Assembly: GCA_963723355.1 (NCBI GenBank)
Contig: CAVRQQ010000033.1
Span: forward strand, 1 to 64,000
DNA: 64,000 bases
Direction of reading: 5' to 3'
DNA from: JAFDBW01 sp963723355
Lineage (GTDB): Bacteria > Desulfobacterota > Desulfuromonadia > Desulfuromonadales > BM103
Shown here: positions 28,517 to 38,339 of the stretch, piece after piece
How the letters are laid out: each line of letters opens with the position of its first letter
Position numbering within the stretch: the stretch's first letter is position 1
Notes under the pieces: model-generated
Told to the model about the DNA's origin: nothing
The model's input: the letters and a program-made list of their open reading frames with translations, nothing else
Database searches by the model: none
Made by a program: the position numbers and the translations under genes

Positions 28517-29644
28517 TCAGTTGCTGATGACCAGGTTGTCCCGGTGGACAACTTCGTCGCCGTACTGGTAACCAAGAATCTGCAGGATCTCCCTGGTGTT
28601 CTTGCCGATGATGCGAATCAATTCGGCCGAATTGTAATTGGTCACCCCCTTGGCGAACTCCTTGCCGTTGAGATCGCAGAGGCGTACGGCATCACCGCGT
28701 TCAAAGGTGCCATCCAGCTGCCTGATCCCCGAGGGCAGAAGGCTCTTCCCTCGTTCCGCTACAGCATTGTGTGCGCCATCATCGAGGATCAGCTTGCCTT
28801 TCGGTTTTTTGGTAAAGGCAATCCAGTGTTTGCGTGCCGCCATAGGATCGCGCGCCGGCAGGAAGTAGGTGCCGAGCTCGTGGCCATCGAAAAGGTAGAG
28901 CAGGTTGTGCGGGGTCAGGCCATTGATGATCGCTGTCCCGGCTCCGAACAGAGTGGCCCGCTTGGCCGCTTTCAGCTTGGTCGTCATGCCGCCCGTGCCG
29001 AGCAGGGTTTCTTCCTGTCCAGCCATGGCCTCGATCTCCGGCGTGATCCGTTCAACTTCCGAGATCAGTCTGGCTTCGGCATTGTGCCGGGGGTCACTGT
29101 CGTAAAGACCGTCAACATCCGAGAGGATCACAAGCAACTGGGCTTCCACCAGGTTGGTCGCCATGGCTGACAGGTTGTCGTTGTCGCCGAAACGGATTTC
29201 ATCGATCACAACGGTATCATTCTCGTTGATGATCGGGACAACGCCATATTCCAGCAGGGTCATCAAGGTGTTGCGGGCATTCAGATAGCGGCGGCGGTTG
29301 GCAAGGTCGTCGCGGGTTAAAAGAACCTGGGCGGCAGTCAGCCCATGTTTGCGAAGCGCGTCTTTGTAAGCACGCATCAGGCGACTTTGGCCAATGGCCG
29401 CAGCCGCCTGTTTGAGAGGCAGCGGCAGGTTTCGTGCGCTGCCTTTGATGCCGAGGTCCGCTTTGCCGGCCGCAACCGCTGCAGAAGAGACGAGGATAAC
29501 TTCATAGCCGCGCTGGCGAAGGGCATGGACATCTTCGCAGAGTGTCGCTATACGATCGAGGTCAAGGCCGCTGTGGTCGGAGATGACTCCGCTGCCGATC
29601 TTGATAACCACCCGTTTGACATGTGCCAGTAAAATCGTACGCAT
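28517..29644 (-). CDS. proB: Glutamate 5-kinase
   Basis: The 375-residue protein has the amino-acid-kinase domain (VVIKIGSGVIS, VILVSSAAVAAGKADLG, GVVPIINENDTVVIDEIRFG, LLVILSDVDGLYDSDPR, GTGGMTTKLKAAKRA) followed by a C-terminal PUA domain (residues 280-370). It catalyses the first step of proline synthesis and is normally feedback-inhibited by proline through the kinase domain. It sits between obg and proA. The ATG at 29644 gives the usual length. Confidence 0.97.
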   Translation of the reverse strand: MRTILLAHVKRVVIKIGSGVISDHSGLDLDRIATLCEDVHALRQRGYEVILVSSAAVAAGKADLGIKGSARNLPLPLKQAAAAIGQSRLMRAYKDALRKHGLTAAQVLLTRDDLANRRRYLNARNTLMTLLEYGVVPIINENDTVVIDEIRFGDNDNLSAMATNLVEAQLLVILSDVDGLYDSDPRHNAEARLISEVERITPEIEAMAGQEETLLGTGGMTTKLKAAKRATLFGAGTAIINGLTPHNLLYLFDGHELGTYFLPARDPMAARKHWIAFTKKPKGKLILDDGAHNAVAERGKSLLPSGIRQLDGTFERGDAVRLCDLNGKEFAKGVTNYNSAELIRIIGKNTREILQILGYQYGDEVVHRDNLVISN

Positions 29645-29673
29645 TTTATTTGTGTGCCTATAGTGTGTGAAAG

Positions 29674-30739
29674 TTACTGAAAAAACTGGAAAACTCTACC
29701 TTTTGAAGCCTCAGCTGTCAAGCCGGGCTCGCTCTGACGCATGCGGTCGAGCTCACTGGCAACTCTGTTGACGAGTTCAGGCAGCCCTTCGCGCGTTACT
29801 GCCGAGATGGCCAGGGTCAGATAACCCCGCTCCTCGAATATCGGGCGCAACTGGGCGGTCTGCTCACGAACTTCGGTAATGTCCTGCTTGGTGAAAACCA
29901 CCAGCATCGGTCTTTTGGCCAGTTCCTGGTTGTAGCGCTTCAGTTCCTGATTGATCAGGTCAAAGTTCTCGACCGGGTCGCCTTCCTGCAGTCCTGACAG
30001 ATCGACGAGATGTAAAAATAAGTCGGTCCGTTCAATATGCCTGAGGAATCGGGTTCCCAGTCCCTGGCCGTCACTGGCGCCCTCAATCAGTCCGGGAATG
30101 TCGGCCATGACGAATGAACGAAAGTCGCCGTGTTTGACGACACCGAGATTCGGCACCAGGGTAGTAAACGGGTAGTCGGCAATTTTCGGCCGGGCGGCAG
30201 AGATACTTGAGATCAGAGTCGATTTGCCGGCGTTTGGCAGTCCTACCAGGCCGACATCGGCAAGCAGCTTGAGCTGCAGGCGCAAGGTTCGTTCCTCTCC
30301 CGGCATGCCCGGCTGGGTGTGTCGCGGGGCCCGGTTGGTCGAGGTCAGGAACCGGGCATTGCCGCGTCCACCCTGTCCGCCTTTAAGCAGGCAGAAAGCC
30401 CTGCTCAGGCTCGGTCAGGTCGGCGAGCAGTTCACCGGTGTCATCATCGTAGACCAGGGTGCCCGGCGGAACTTTGATGACCAGGTCCTCACCACTCTTG
30501 CCGTGCATGTTCTTGCCCATCCCCGGGGCACCGTTTTTGGCTTTGAGGTGCTGGCGATAGCGCAGGTCGAGCAGGGTCGACAGGGCCATGTCGACTTCCA
30601 GCATGACGTCGCCGCCGCGTCCGCCGTCGCCGCCGTCAGGTCCGCCGAGCGGGACGAACTTCTCCCTGCGGAACGAAAGGCAACCGCGACCGCCATCGCC
30701 GGCTTTGGCTTGTATTTTGACCTCGTCGATGAATTTCAT
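29674..30739 (-). CDS. obg: Obg family GTPase, one frameshift
   Basis: I take the ATG at 30739 (MKFIDEVKIQAKAGDGGRG), the family's usual start. The Gly-rich Obg fold (FVPLGGPDGGDGGRGGDV, KNMHGKSGEDLVIKVPPGTL) runs to LTEPEQGF and then stops at 30383. The next frame continues KGGQGGRGNARFLTSTNRAP, then the G domain (GLPNAGKSTLISSIS, DIPGLIEGASDGQGLG, FTKQD, ISAVTREG). CTGCCTGCTT at 30384-30393 read as CTGCTGCTT (one C fewer) restores the frame. Obg is indispensable for ribosome assembly in all bacteria studied, so this is most likely a base error in the sequence. Repaired length is about 355 residues. Confidence 0.88.
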
Positions 30740-30785
30740 TTGTTGTGGGCGTGGCACTTGCCACGTTCTTCTTCCTTTGTAACAG

Positions 30786-30823
30786 AAAAAACCCGAAGTT
30801 CACTTGAAGAACCTCGGGTTTTT
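30786..30823 (-). terminator. Rho-independent terminator after rpmA
   Basis: On the minus strand AACCCGAGGTTC and GAACTTCGGGTT form a near-perfect stem around a 7-base loop, followed by TTTTTTCTG. It lies 20-odd bases after rpmA and before obg. Expression of obg therefore relies on read-through or its own promoter. Confidence 0.85.
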
Positions 30824-30845
30824 AAACTTGTTCAGGTGATACGCT

Positions 30846-31097
30846 TCAGGCGTAGACGCTGACTTTCTTGCGATCCTTGCCGAGACGCTCGAACTTGACC
30901 TTGCCTTCGACCAGGGCAAACAGGGTGTAATCTTTGCCGCAGCCGACATTGTTGCCGGGATGAATGGTCGTACCACGCTGGCGAACCAGGATCGAGCCGG
31001 CCGTTACAAGTTGGCCGTCGTAACGTTTGACTCCGAGGCGTTTGCCGGCACTGTCGCGGCCGTTACGGGTACTGCCGCCCGCTTTTTTGTGAGCCAT
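30846..31097 (-). CDS. rpmA: 50S ribosomal protein L27
   Basis: The 83-residue protein starts MAHKKAGGSTRNGRDSAGKR and continues RLGVKRYDGQLVTAGSILVR and GTTIHPGNNVGCGKDYTLFA, which is L27 along its full length. Its N-terminal tail reaches the peptidyl-transferase centre. It lies 11 bases after rplU and is followed by a strong terminator. No N-terminal cleavage extension of the Firmicutes type is present. Confidence 0.97.
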   Translation of the reverse strand: MAHKKAGGSTRNGRDSAGKRLGVKRYDGQLVTAGSILVRQRGTTIHPGNNVGCGKDYTLFALVEGKVKFERLGKDRKKVSVYA

Positions 31098-31108
31098 GGT
31101 TTTACTCC

Positions 31109-31417
31109 TTACGCTTCAATATCGGTAATCTTCAAACGAGTGATGGGCTGACGGTGGCCGTTTTTCTTGCGAGTGTTCTTGCGCCGCTTCGATTTGAAGA
31201 CCAGGATTTTCTTGTCCTTGCCCTGTTCGACGATCTGCGCTTTAACTTTCGCTTCCGGCAAGAGAGGTGTTCCGATTTTGACCTCTTCTCCGCCAACCAT
31301 GAGGACCTCGTTCAGTTCGATGGTGTCACCTACCGCACCATCCAGTTTTTCGACCTTGAGCAGGTCGCCTGCGGAAACTTTATACTGTTTTCCTCCGGTT
31401 TTAATGACCGCATACAT
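31109..31417 (-). CDS. rplU: 50S ribosomal protein L21
   Basis: The 102-residue protein reads MYAVIKTGGKQYKVSAGDLL, then KVEKLDGAVGDTIELNEVLM and a basic tail (KDKKILVFKSKRRKNTRKKN), as in bacterial L21, which binds 23S rRNA domain V. GAGGTG lies upstream of the ATG. It opens the rplU-rpmA unit and has a readable sigma-70 promoter just upstream (see 31478-31507), with a short structured leader between. Confidence 0.97.
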   Translation of the reverse strand: MYAVIKTGGKQYKVSAGDLLKVEKLDGAVGDTIELNEVLMVGGEEVKIGTPLLPEAKVKAQIVEQGKDKKILVFKSKRRKNTRKKNGHRQPITRLKITDIEA

Positions 31418-31448
31418 CGCCAGTCACCTCGCTTTCTTACCTTGGATT

Positions 31449-31507
31449 GCGGGCCTTAGCCCGCTCAGGAACTGGTACTTATACGTCTGAGGTCAAGCAG
31501 ATGTCAA
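31449..31507 (-). promoter_or_regulatory. rplU promoter and leader hairpin
   Basis: On the minus strand TTGACA (complement of 31502-31507) and TATAAG (31478-31483) are separated by 18 bases, a good sigma-70 match. The transcript start should lie near 31470. Between it and rplU a 6-bp GC hairpin (GCGGGC / GCCCGC, 31449-31464) could act as an L21 leader element; regulation by it is inference. Confidence 0.65.
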
Positions 31508-31776
31508 GTAAATAATGGCCTGTCGTGACACCTGGCGCGACCGGTTTTCAGTCCTTCCACCTCGCATCGTGCTCTCCATGGGAAGAGTGTCAGTGATTGC
31601 TTCAATGGCGGGCCTTTTTGCCAATATGTTCGACAAGATGTCGCTCAAAGGAGAGAATGCAAAGGGCTCTCCGGGTTCGGATAGTGGGTTATTGTTATGA
31701 CGAAATTATGATAGAATGCAACAGTTGTCTGGTTGCCCCTTATCGAAAGGTGGCCTGCTCCAAACATGGAGATGCA

Positions 31777-33106
31777 ATGAAGCTCAATTTAACGGTCACC
31801 AGGAAAGTCGAGATCGGCTACCTCGTCGTTATTCTGTTCGGCATGATAGCGATCGGTTACGCGCTGTTTAGCCTTCACGAACACAACCGTCGGACTGAAG
31901 AACTGGTCGGCGTCCAGTTCCATGCTTTTACTATCCTGCGAGATCTTCGCCAGAACCTGTTGGCCCAGGAGAACCTGGAAAGCCAGCTGGTTATCCTGCA
32001 GGACCCTCAAATCCTGGAACTCCTGGAGCGTCGAACCGCTGATCTTGATACACTTCTGACGAGTATCAACGCTTCAGCATTGCCCGATTATTTTTCCCCC
32101 CTGCCGCCCATGCTTGAAGATTATGTGTCGCGTTCGCGGCATCTCAACCAGTTTTTTACGGAAAAAAACTGGCAGCAGGCCTCGGCAATTGCATCGGCCG
32201 AGACCGCACCTCTGCGCAGCCAGCTGCTGGAATTTCTCAATGACCTCCGGCCTACGGCACCAGAACGCTCTGAAGGCAGATCTGAGCCAATTGTCAGAGC
32301 AGAGCAGCGAGGCCTACCGCATGACGCTGATCATCACATTCATCGGCATCATCCTGACTGCTCCGATAACACTCAAGGTCATCGGCAGTATCCGTCGTTC
32401 GGTCAAGAGCCTGCAGGCAGCAACCCGGGAAATTGCGGCCGGGAATTTCGAAACACCGATTGGCATCAAGGGTAATGACGAATTCGGCCAGCTGGCCAGG
32501 GACTTTTCCAGCATGGCCCGCAAACTCATGGAACTCGAGCAAGCAAGCCTGGATGCCAACCCCCTGACCCGGCTGCCGGGCAACCTGGCGATCGAACGCG
32601 TACTGGAGGACCGCATCGCGCAGAAGCAGTCTTTTGCCCACCTTTATGTTGATCTGGACAATTTCAAGGCTTACAGTGACCATTACGGTTACAGTGCCGG
32701 CAGTGACGTGATCAACCGGGTCGGTGAACTGCTCAAACGCCTGGTCGCCGAGCATGGCGGTGAAGATGATATGGTCGGCCACATCGGAGGAGATGATTAC
32801 ATGATTATGACTTCTCCGGAGCGTGCAGAAAATCTCGCCAAAGCCATCATCACTGAATTCGACCGCCTGGTCCCCGAAATTTACCAACCAAAGGACCTGC
32901 AAGCGGGCTTCATATCCGGCACGGACCGATACGATGTGAAACGTTCCTTCCCGCTGATGACCATATCGATTGCCGTCACGCTGTCCGAGAATCTGGATAA
33001 CCCTTCAATTTCGCTGATCAGCCACAATTCGGCCAGTATGAAGGAGCACCTGAAGAGGCTCAAGGGCAGCAACTACCTCATAGACCGCAGGAAGCAACTG
33101 TCATGA
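31777..33106 (+). CDS. Membrane sensor with HAMP and degenerate GGDEF domain, one frameshift
   Basis: GGAG lies before the ATG at 31777. Residues 1-35 hold a first helix (IGYLVVILFGMIAIGYALF). An extracytoplasmic helical region follows (LRQNLLAQENLESQLVILQD, LNQFFTEKNWQQASAI). The frame breaks near 32250, where a CTCCGGC/CTACGGC near-duplication suggests a 7-base insertion. The next frame carries RHQNALKADLSQLSEQSSEA, a second helix (LIITFIGIILTAPITL), a HAMP (FGQLARDFSSMARKL), and a GGDEF-like domain (FAHLYVDLDNFKAYSDHYG; VGHIGGDDYMIM). The signature is GGDDY in place of GGDEF, so diguanylate cyclase activity is doubtful. It overlaps the next gene by 4 bases. Confidence 0.78.
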
Positions 33107-33539
33107 CAACTTCGAATCGGTGGCTTTTTTTTCTTCTCGTGAGCGTCGTTCTGGCCGGTTGCCAAGGCCTGCATCTCCAGCAGAAGGGCATCATTGACAG
33201 AAGCAGAATCCTTTGCGAAAGGGCTTGATCAATACATCGAAACCGGTGACTTGCAACCCCTGAAAATGCTGCCGAAAGAGTACCCGGACGGCGCATGGGG
33301 ACCGAGGGCCGAGTTGGTGGTCAGGCTGGCCGAGCAGCAGGAGCAGCTCGTTGCCGATAAAAAGAAAACGATCGGTGTGCAAGGAAGCAGGGCAGAAGCA
33401 ACAGGCCCTGCAGAAAGATCAGGAACTCGCCCGCTGCGATAATGAAGTGGCGGCTCTCAGGAAAAACAACCAGGAACTTACCAAGACCATCGATCAGCTG
33501 AAAAAGCTTCTGATCGACATGGAATCGCGGTCGAATTAA
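33103..33539 (+). CDS. Small coiled-coil lipoprotein, two frameshifts
   Basis: The ATG at 33103 overlaps the stop of the GGDEF-like gene (ATGA). A lipoprotein signal (FLLVSVVLAGC, lipobox LAGC) is clear. The frame then breaks near 33193 and continues TEAESFAKGLDQYIETGDLQ and AELVVRLAEQQEQLVADKKK. It breaks again in an A-rich stretch near 33360 and ends QALQKDQELARCDNEVAALR ... LLIDMESRSN at 33539. The last 60 residues predict a coiled coil. About 145 residues after repair. Tight coupling suggests it works with the sensor, perhaps as a periplasmic partner; this is inference. Confidence 0.65.
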
Positions 33540-33589
33540 CCGGGGCCAGGGCTGCCCGGTCGTGCCGCGTGGATTAAAGCTCTCCCCGG

Positions 33590-35102
33590 TCAGCCGATAA
33601 TAATCTCGAACTGTTCGAGATGGAACCCCTGCCGCGCTGCAATCGTGATCTGCTTTTCGAATTTCTTTTCCAACTCCTCTATTCCAGTGACGCTCCTCGT
33701 CGTAGAGGATTGCGGCAATGTCCGGGTGGACCAGCAGGGTCATGCGGTATCCCGGGGCTGGCCCCATCTCGCGCTGCAGCTCCCGAAAAATTTCGTAGAC
33801 CGTCGTTGTGCGGCTCTTGACGTAGCCCTTGCCTTCACAGTATGGGCAGGGTTCGCAAAGGGTCCGTCCGATGCTCTCGCGAACGCGCTTGCGGGTCATC
33901 TCAACCAGGCCGAGCTCCGAGATCTTCAGAATATTGGTTTTTGCCTTATCATTTTTCAGCGTCTCTTCCAGGGCGCCATGGACCTTCTCGCGGTGGGCCT
34001 CTTTCTCCATGTCGATGAAGTCGATGATAATCAACCCACCGATATTGCGCAGGCGCAGCTGGAAGGCAATTTCCTTGACCGCTTCCAGGTTGGTTTTCAG
34101 GATCGTGTCCTCGAGGTTGTGCTTGCCGACAAAGCGACCGGTGTTGACATCGACGGCCGTCAGCGCTTCGGTCTGTTCGATAATGATATAGCCGCCGCTT
34201 TTCAGCCAGACCTTGCGGCCCAGTGCCCGGGCGATTTCCACTTCGAGGCCGAAGGTGTCAAAAATCGGCTCGCTGCCATGATACTCCTCGACCTGGAAAT
34301 TGTGCCCGAGCATGAAGGTGTCGAGAAAGTGGACAATCTTCTTATATTCGACCGCGCTGTCGACGATGATCCGGGAGACATCTTCGGTCAGGATGTCTCG
34401 CAGGACCTTGCTGGTTACATCCAGGTCCGAGTGGATCAGGCAGGGGGCGTTGTCGTCTTCGCAGTGCTCGCTGATCTGGTCCCATAGGTTGACCAGATAA
34501 TCCATGTCGGACTTGAGCTCTTCGCCATCACGCATCTCTGCGGCCGTACGCACGATGAAACCGGTACCGGCCGGGCGCATGACATCGACCAGGTGACGCA
34601 GACGTTCGCGTTCATCTTCGTTTTCAATCCTGCGCGAGATCCCGACGTGGTCGACGGTGGGCATATAGACCAGGTTGCGGCCCGGCAGCGAGATGTGCGA
34701 AGTGATGCGTGCGCCCTTGGTCCCGATCGGCTCTTTGGCAACCTGGACGAGGATTTCCTGGCCTTCCTGCAAGAGTTCCTCGATGGGTGGCAGGGGCGGC
34801 CTCTCTTCACCGGTCTCTTCGCTTTGTTGGTCATGGCGATGGCCGACTTCAACGTAGTGTTCGACGGCTTCCATCTCATCGAGGACATCGGCAACATAGA
34901 GAAAGGCTGCTTTTTCAAGGCCGATATCGACGAATGCCGCCTGCATGCCTGGCAGGACCCGAATCACGCGGCCCCGGTAGATGTTGCCGATGATGCCGAG
35001 TTCACGGTTGCGTTCGATGTAGAGCTCGGCAATGTGGCCGCTCTCCAGAAGCGCAATCCGCGTCTCGTGGGACGTGGTGTTGATGACCAGCTCCTTGGCC
35101 AT
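33590..35102 (-). CDS. rng: Ribonuclease G, frameshift near the C-terminus
   Basis: The frame from the ATG at 35102 reads MAKELVINTTSHETRIALLE, then an S1 domain (NIYRGRVIRVLPGMQAAFVD), the catalytic region (ALTAVDVNTGRFVGK, with Asp ligands also in LIIIDFIDMEKEAHREKV), and the zinc link CEPCPYCEGKGYVKS. This is RNase G, without the long RNase E tail. The open frame runs on to 33321, but near 33690 the neighbouring frame gives the proper ending: IEELEKKFEKQITIAARQGF and HLEQFEIIIG, stopping at 33590. The repaired protein has about 503 residues. It matures the 16S rRNA 5' end and turns over mRNA. It lies 118 bases after the radical SAM gene. Confidence 0.87.
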
Positions 35103-35220
35103 GGTGATGTCTCCTTAGCTTTAGGTGTCTATATCGTTAAAGTGAAAAATCGTTGGCATTCTTCAGGACGCAGTGACGGTGCCGGAGTTCTGAAAAATCC
35201 GGCGTCAAACTTGCGTCGTA

Positions 35221-37749
35221 TTACAAATTTACCTGTATTTCCGGCTCTTTCAACTGAATCGATGTTTTACATATGCCCATCGTGCGAACATCCTCGATCT
35301 CTTGTTCCATGAGATAGGCAGCGAGAAACAGAGGACTGCCGGATTTCAACTCCATCCAGAGTTGCTGGTCCCGGCACTGCAGGTCAAGAACCCAGGGCCG
35401 CAGATCGATTTTTTCCTGGCGGTTCTTTTTCGTCCGGGTGGTGATGACGCTGTCCTGTTGCATAAAATCCTTCAATCTGGCTGCGAAACCCTCGCCCGGC
35501 TGTTCCGGCAAAGGCACACGGTAGGTCGCAGCGACGACACTGTTTGCCGGCGCATCGCCTTTGCGCGGCCAGGTCTCTGCCTTGATGACCCGGACCCCCT
35601 CCGGAAACTCCCGGTTGAGGTCCTCCATGGCCGTTGCCGGGGCACAACTCGCGGTCAATTCAAGGTCCACGATTTCCGCTTCGCTGGCCACGCCGAGCGG
35701 CAGGGCATCGCCGAAGCTGATGCGAGGTGCAGGGTGGAAGCCTGCCGAATATCTGATCGGCAACCCGGCCCGGCGTACGGCCCGGTGGATCAGGGTCATG
35801 TATTCGAGATGGCTCAGGCTTGCCGTGCGACCGGTTTTGGTGAGAGTCAGCCGCAGCTTTGGCAGAAGCTCAGCCTCAGGAATCGTGGTCTCTGTCGCAG
35901 GGATTTCCCCACCTTTCGGTTCCCGGTCGGACAGGCGCGGCCTGACAGTCTCGAAGTCACAGAGCCCGCAATAGCTGCACTGGCCATCACGGCAGTCCGG
36001 TGTCTGCTTGCCGAGCAGGGCATTCTGCCGCTCGCGCAGCAGGAAGTCCTTGCTGACTCCTGAATCGATGTGATCCCAGGGCAGGGTTTCCCCCGCCTGA
36101 CGTTGGCGCAGGTACCAGGCCGGGTCGAGGCCCACGACGGAGAACGCTTCCTGCCACAAGTCCCAGCGGAAATGATCGCGCCAACCATCAAACCGGCAGC
36201 CCCGTTGAACGGCTTCTGCGAGGACGGCGCCAAGGCGACGATCGCCACGGGCGAACACTCCCTCGAGAAACGAGAGCTCCGCTTCGTGCCATTTGAGCCG
36301 CAGACGCTTCTTCTTCAAAGCATGGCGAAGTTTTTCCTGCCGGGCCAGGGTCTCGTCAAAGCCGATCTGCGCTTCCCACTGGAAGGGCGAATGCGATTTT
36401 GGCACAAAAGTCGACACCGAGACGTTGACATCGGCCCCGCCCTGGGTGCCGCGCCCGGCAGCCTTGACGCGTGCGGCCAGGTCGACCAGTGCATCCAGGT
36501 CCTCGTCAGTTTCCGTGGGCAGGCCGATCATGAAATAAAGCTTGATGATGCGCCAGCCGAGTTCAAATGCCGCCTGGGCGCTCTCAATCAGGTCTTGCTC
36601 TTTGATCCCTTTGTTGATGACCTGGCGCAAACGTTCGCTGCCCGCCTCGGGAGCCATGGTGAAGCCGGTTTTGCGGACCTTCTTGATTTCATTCATCAGC
36701 TCCGGAGTCAGTGAGCCGACCCGCAGGCTGGGGAGTGATATCGCTACGCGCTGGTCAGCATAGCAGCCCATCAAATCCTGCATCAGGACCTCTATGGCGC
36801 TGTAATCGCCCGTCGAAAGAGAAAGCAGGGAGACTTCGTCGTAGCCGGAGTGGCGCAGCATCTGCTCGACCAGGCTGCGGATCGTTTCCGGTTGCCGTTC
36901 ACGTACCGGGCGGTAGATGTACCCGGCCTGGCAGAAGCGACAGCCGCGGGTGCAGCCACGGGCGACTTCGACGGCAACCCGATCGTGAATTGTCTGCAGG
37001 AAGGGCACGATCGGCTGCACCGGGTAGGGCGCCGAGTCAAGATCAGGCAGCACGCGTCGCTTGACTTTGCCCGGTGCCCCCTCAACCGGAGTGATGGCCG
37101 CGATCCTGCCGTCCGGCTTGTAGCTGACTGAAAACAGGGCGGGCACGTAGAGGCCTTCTATCGCAGACAGCCTCTGCAAAAGCGTCGCCTTGTTCTCGCC
37201 GGCCAACCTGCTGTCACGAACAGCGGTACAGAGATCGATGATCGCCTCTTCACCGTCACCAATCACGGCACAGTCGATAAAATCGGCAAGTGGTTCCGGG
37301 TTGAATGCGCAGGGGCCGCCGACCACGACCAAAGGGGCCTGCTCACTGCGCTCACTTGCCTGTAGTGGCAACCCTGACAGTTTGAGCATGGACAGTACGT
37401 TGCTGTAACAGAGTTCGTATTGCAGCGAAAAGCCGATAATGTCGAAATCACCGAGCGGGCGCCCGCTTTCCAGAGAAGCTAGGGGCTTGCCCTGGTCGCG
37501 CAACTGGGCCTCACGGTCCGGCCACGGCGTGTAGCTGCGTTCAGCCGCAATCCAGGGGACATCGTTGAGGACGCGATACAGGATTGCCGAGCCGATGTGG
37601 CTCATGCCTACTTCATAGACGTCGGGAAAGGCCATCGCAAAGCGCAGGTCGACCTGGTCCCAGTCTTTGCAGATGCTGCCACGTTCACCGCCCAGGTAGC
37701 GGGCCGGGCGCTTTAATTGATAGATGGAGGATTCGCTGGTCATGAGCAT
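35221..37749 (-). CDS. Radical SAM protein (TIGR03960-type) fused to a DUF2344 domain
   Basis: The 842-residue protein has a cobalamin-binding-like N-terminal region (AMAFPDVYEVGMSHIGSAIL, VVVGGPCAFNPEPLADF). It has a radical SAM core with the iron-sulfur motif VARGCTRGCRFCQAGYIYR (CX3CX2C), a SLSTGDYSAIEVL strand and a second cysteine pair (CSYCGLCDF). The DUF2344/TIGR03936 domain starts near residue 640 (LRLTLTKTGRTASLSHLEYM, FHPAPRISFGDALPLG). The two halves are separate genes in some bacteria and fused here. It is widely placed next to rng, obg or rplU. The reaction is unknown; the context suggests RNA or ribosome modification. ATG at 37743 has the better ribosome-site spacing. Confidence 0.92.
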   Translation of the reverse strand: MLMTSESSIYQLKRPARYLGGERGSICKDWDQVDLRFAMAFPDVYEVGMSHIGSAILYRVLNDVPWIAAERSYTPWPDREAQLRDQGKPLASLESGRPLGDFDIIGFSLQYELCYSNVLSMLKLSGLPLQASERSEQAPLVVVGGPCAFNPEPLADFIDCAVIGDGEEAIIDLCTAVRDSRLAGENKATLLQRLSAIEGLYVPALFSVSYKPDGRIAAITPVEGAPGKVKRRVLPDLDSAPYPVQPIVPFLQTIHDRVAVEVARGCTRGCRFCQAGYIYRPVRERQPETIRSLVEQMLRHSGYDEVSLLSLSTGDYSAIEVLMQDLMGCYADQRVAISLPSLRVGSLTPELMNEIKKVRKTGFTMAPEAGSERLRQVINKGIKEQDLIESAQAAFELGWRIIKLYFMIGLPTETDEDLDALVDLAARVKAAGRGTQGGADVNVSVSTFVPKSHSPFQWEAQIGFDETLARQEKLRHALKKKRLRLKWHEAELSFLEGVFARGDRRLGAVLAEAVQRGCRFDGWRDHFRWDLWQEAFSVVGLDPAWYLRQRQAGETLPWDHIDSGVSKDFLLRERQNALLGKQTPDCRDGQCSYCGLCDFETVRPRLSDREPKGGEIPATETTIPEAELLPKLRLTLTKTGRTASLSHLEYMTLIHRAVRRAGLPIRYSAGFHPAPRISFGDALPLGVASEAEIVDLELTASCAPATAMEDLNREFPEGVRVIKAETWPRKGDAPANSVVAATYRVPLPEQPGEGFAARLKDFMQQDSVITTRTKKNRQEKIDLRPWVLDLQCRDQQLWMELKSGSPLFLAAYLMEQEIEDVRTMGICKTSIQLKEPEIQVNL

Positions 37750-37863
37750 CCCAAAAATCGTTATGGTTAATCAATCGCATAAAATAGCACGATTGTTTTC
37801 CCGGTGGACGAGAAATCCAGAGGTGTGCTGTTTTCCGGGTCAGGATCGCTATCCCTGGAATAG

Positions 37864-37888
37864 AAAAGCCCGGCTCGAGACCGGGCTT
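37864..37888 (-). terminator. Rho-independent terminator after the monohaem cytochrome
   Basis: AAGCCCGG / CCGGGCTT with a CTCGAGA loop, followed on the minus strand by TTTTC. It lies 30 bases after the cytochrome stop codon and separates it from the radical SAM gene. Confidence 0.8.
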
Positions 37889-37917
37889 CAATCATTGGCA
37901 TAATCCTGTGACGGATG

Positions 37918-38244
37918 TTATCTGCTCTGCTCCAGCATATACATGACCGCAGCGGAGACTTCCTCATCGGTCAGTGCACTGTTCCCGCCCTTGGCGGGCA
38001 TGAATCCGCTTTTTCCCTGATAGCCGTTGATTGCGTTGCTGATCACGACATCAGCGTCTTTGGCGCTACGTTCAGACCAGGCCGGTTTGTCGCCGACCCT
38101 GGGAGCACCTGCGATGCCGCTGGCATGACAGGGTGCGCAGAAATTCATATAGACTCCCTGGCCTCTGGCTGCATCAGCAAAAACCGCAGGCGCCGTGACA
38201 AGTACGAGCATGACAATAATAGTAAGGGTAATCAGTTTTTTCAT
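37918..38244 (-). CDS. Periplasmic class I monohaem cytochrome c (c5-like)
   Basis: The 108-residue precursor has a signal peptide (MKKLITLTIIVMLVLVTAPA ... FA). The mature domain has one haem site, FCAPCHASG, at residues 35-40. It also has PRVGDKPAW and a distal Met in GFMPAKGGNSALTDEEVSAA, typical of cytochrome c5/c553-like carriers. It would be a soluble periplasmic one-electron carrier with His-Met ligation. It has its own terminator, so it is monocistronic. No oxidase or reductase gene is adjacent. Confidence 0.9.
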   Translation of the reverse strand: MKKLITLTIIVMLVLVTAPAVFADAARGQGVYMNFCAPCHASGIAGAPRVGDKPAWSERSAKDADVVISNAINGYQGKSGFMPAKGGNSALTDEEVSAAVMYMLEQSR

Positions 38245-38339
38245 GACCAGTCCTTTTCCGCAGTGTCTGCAGAGGTTTTAACAGGGGATCAAGGGATTGC
38301 CAGCCGTCAACTGTGGCAAGGCGTGAAAAAGATCTTTCC

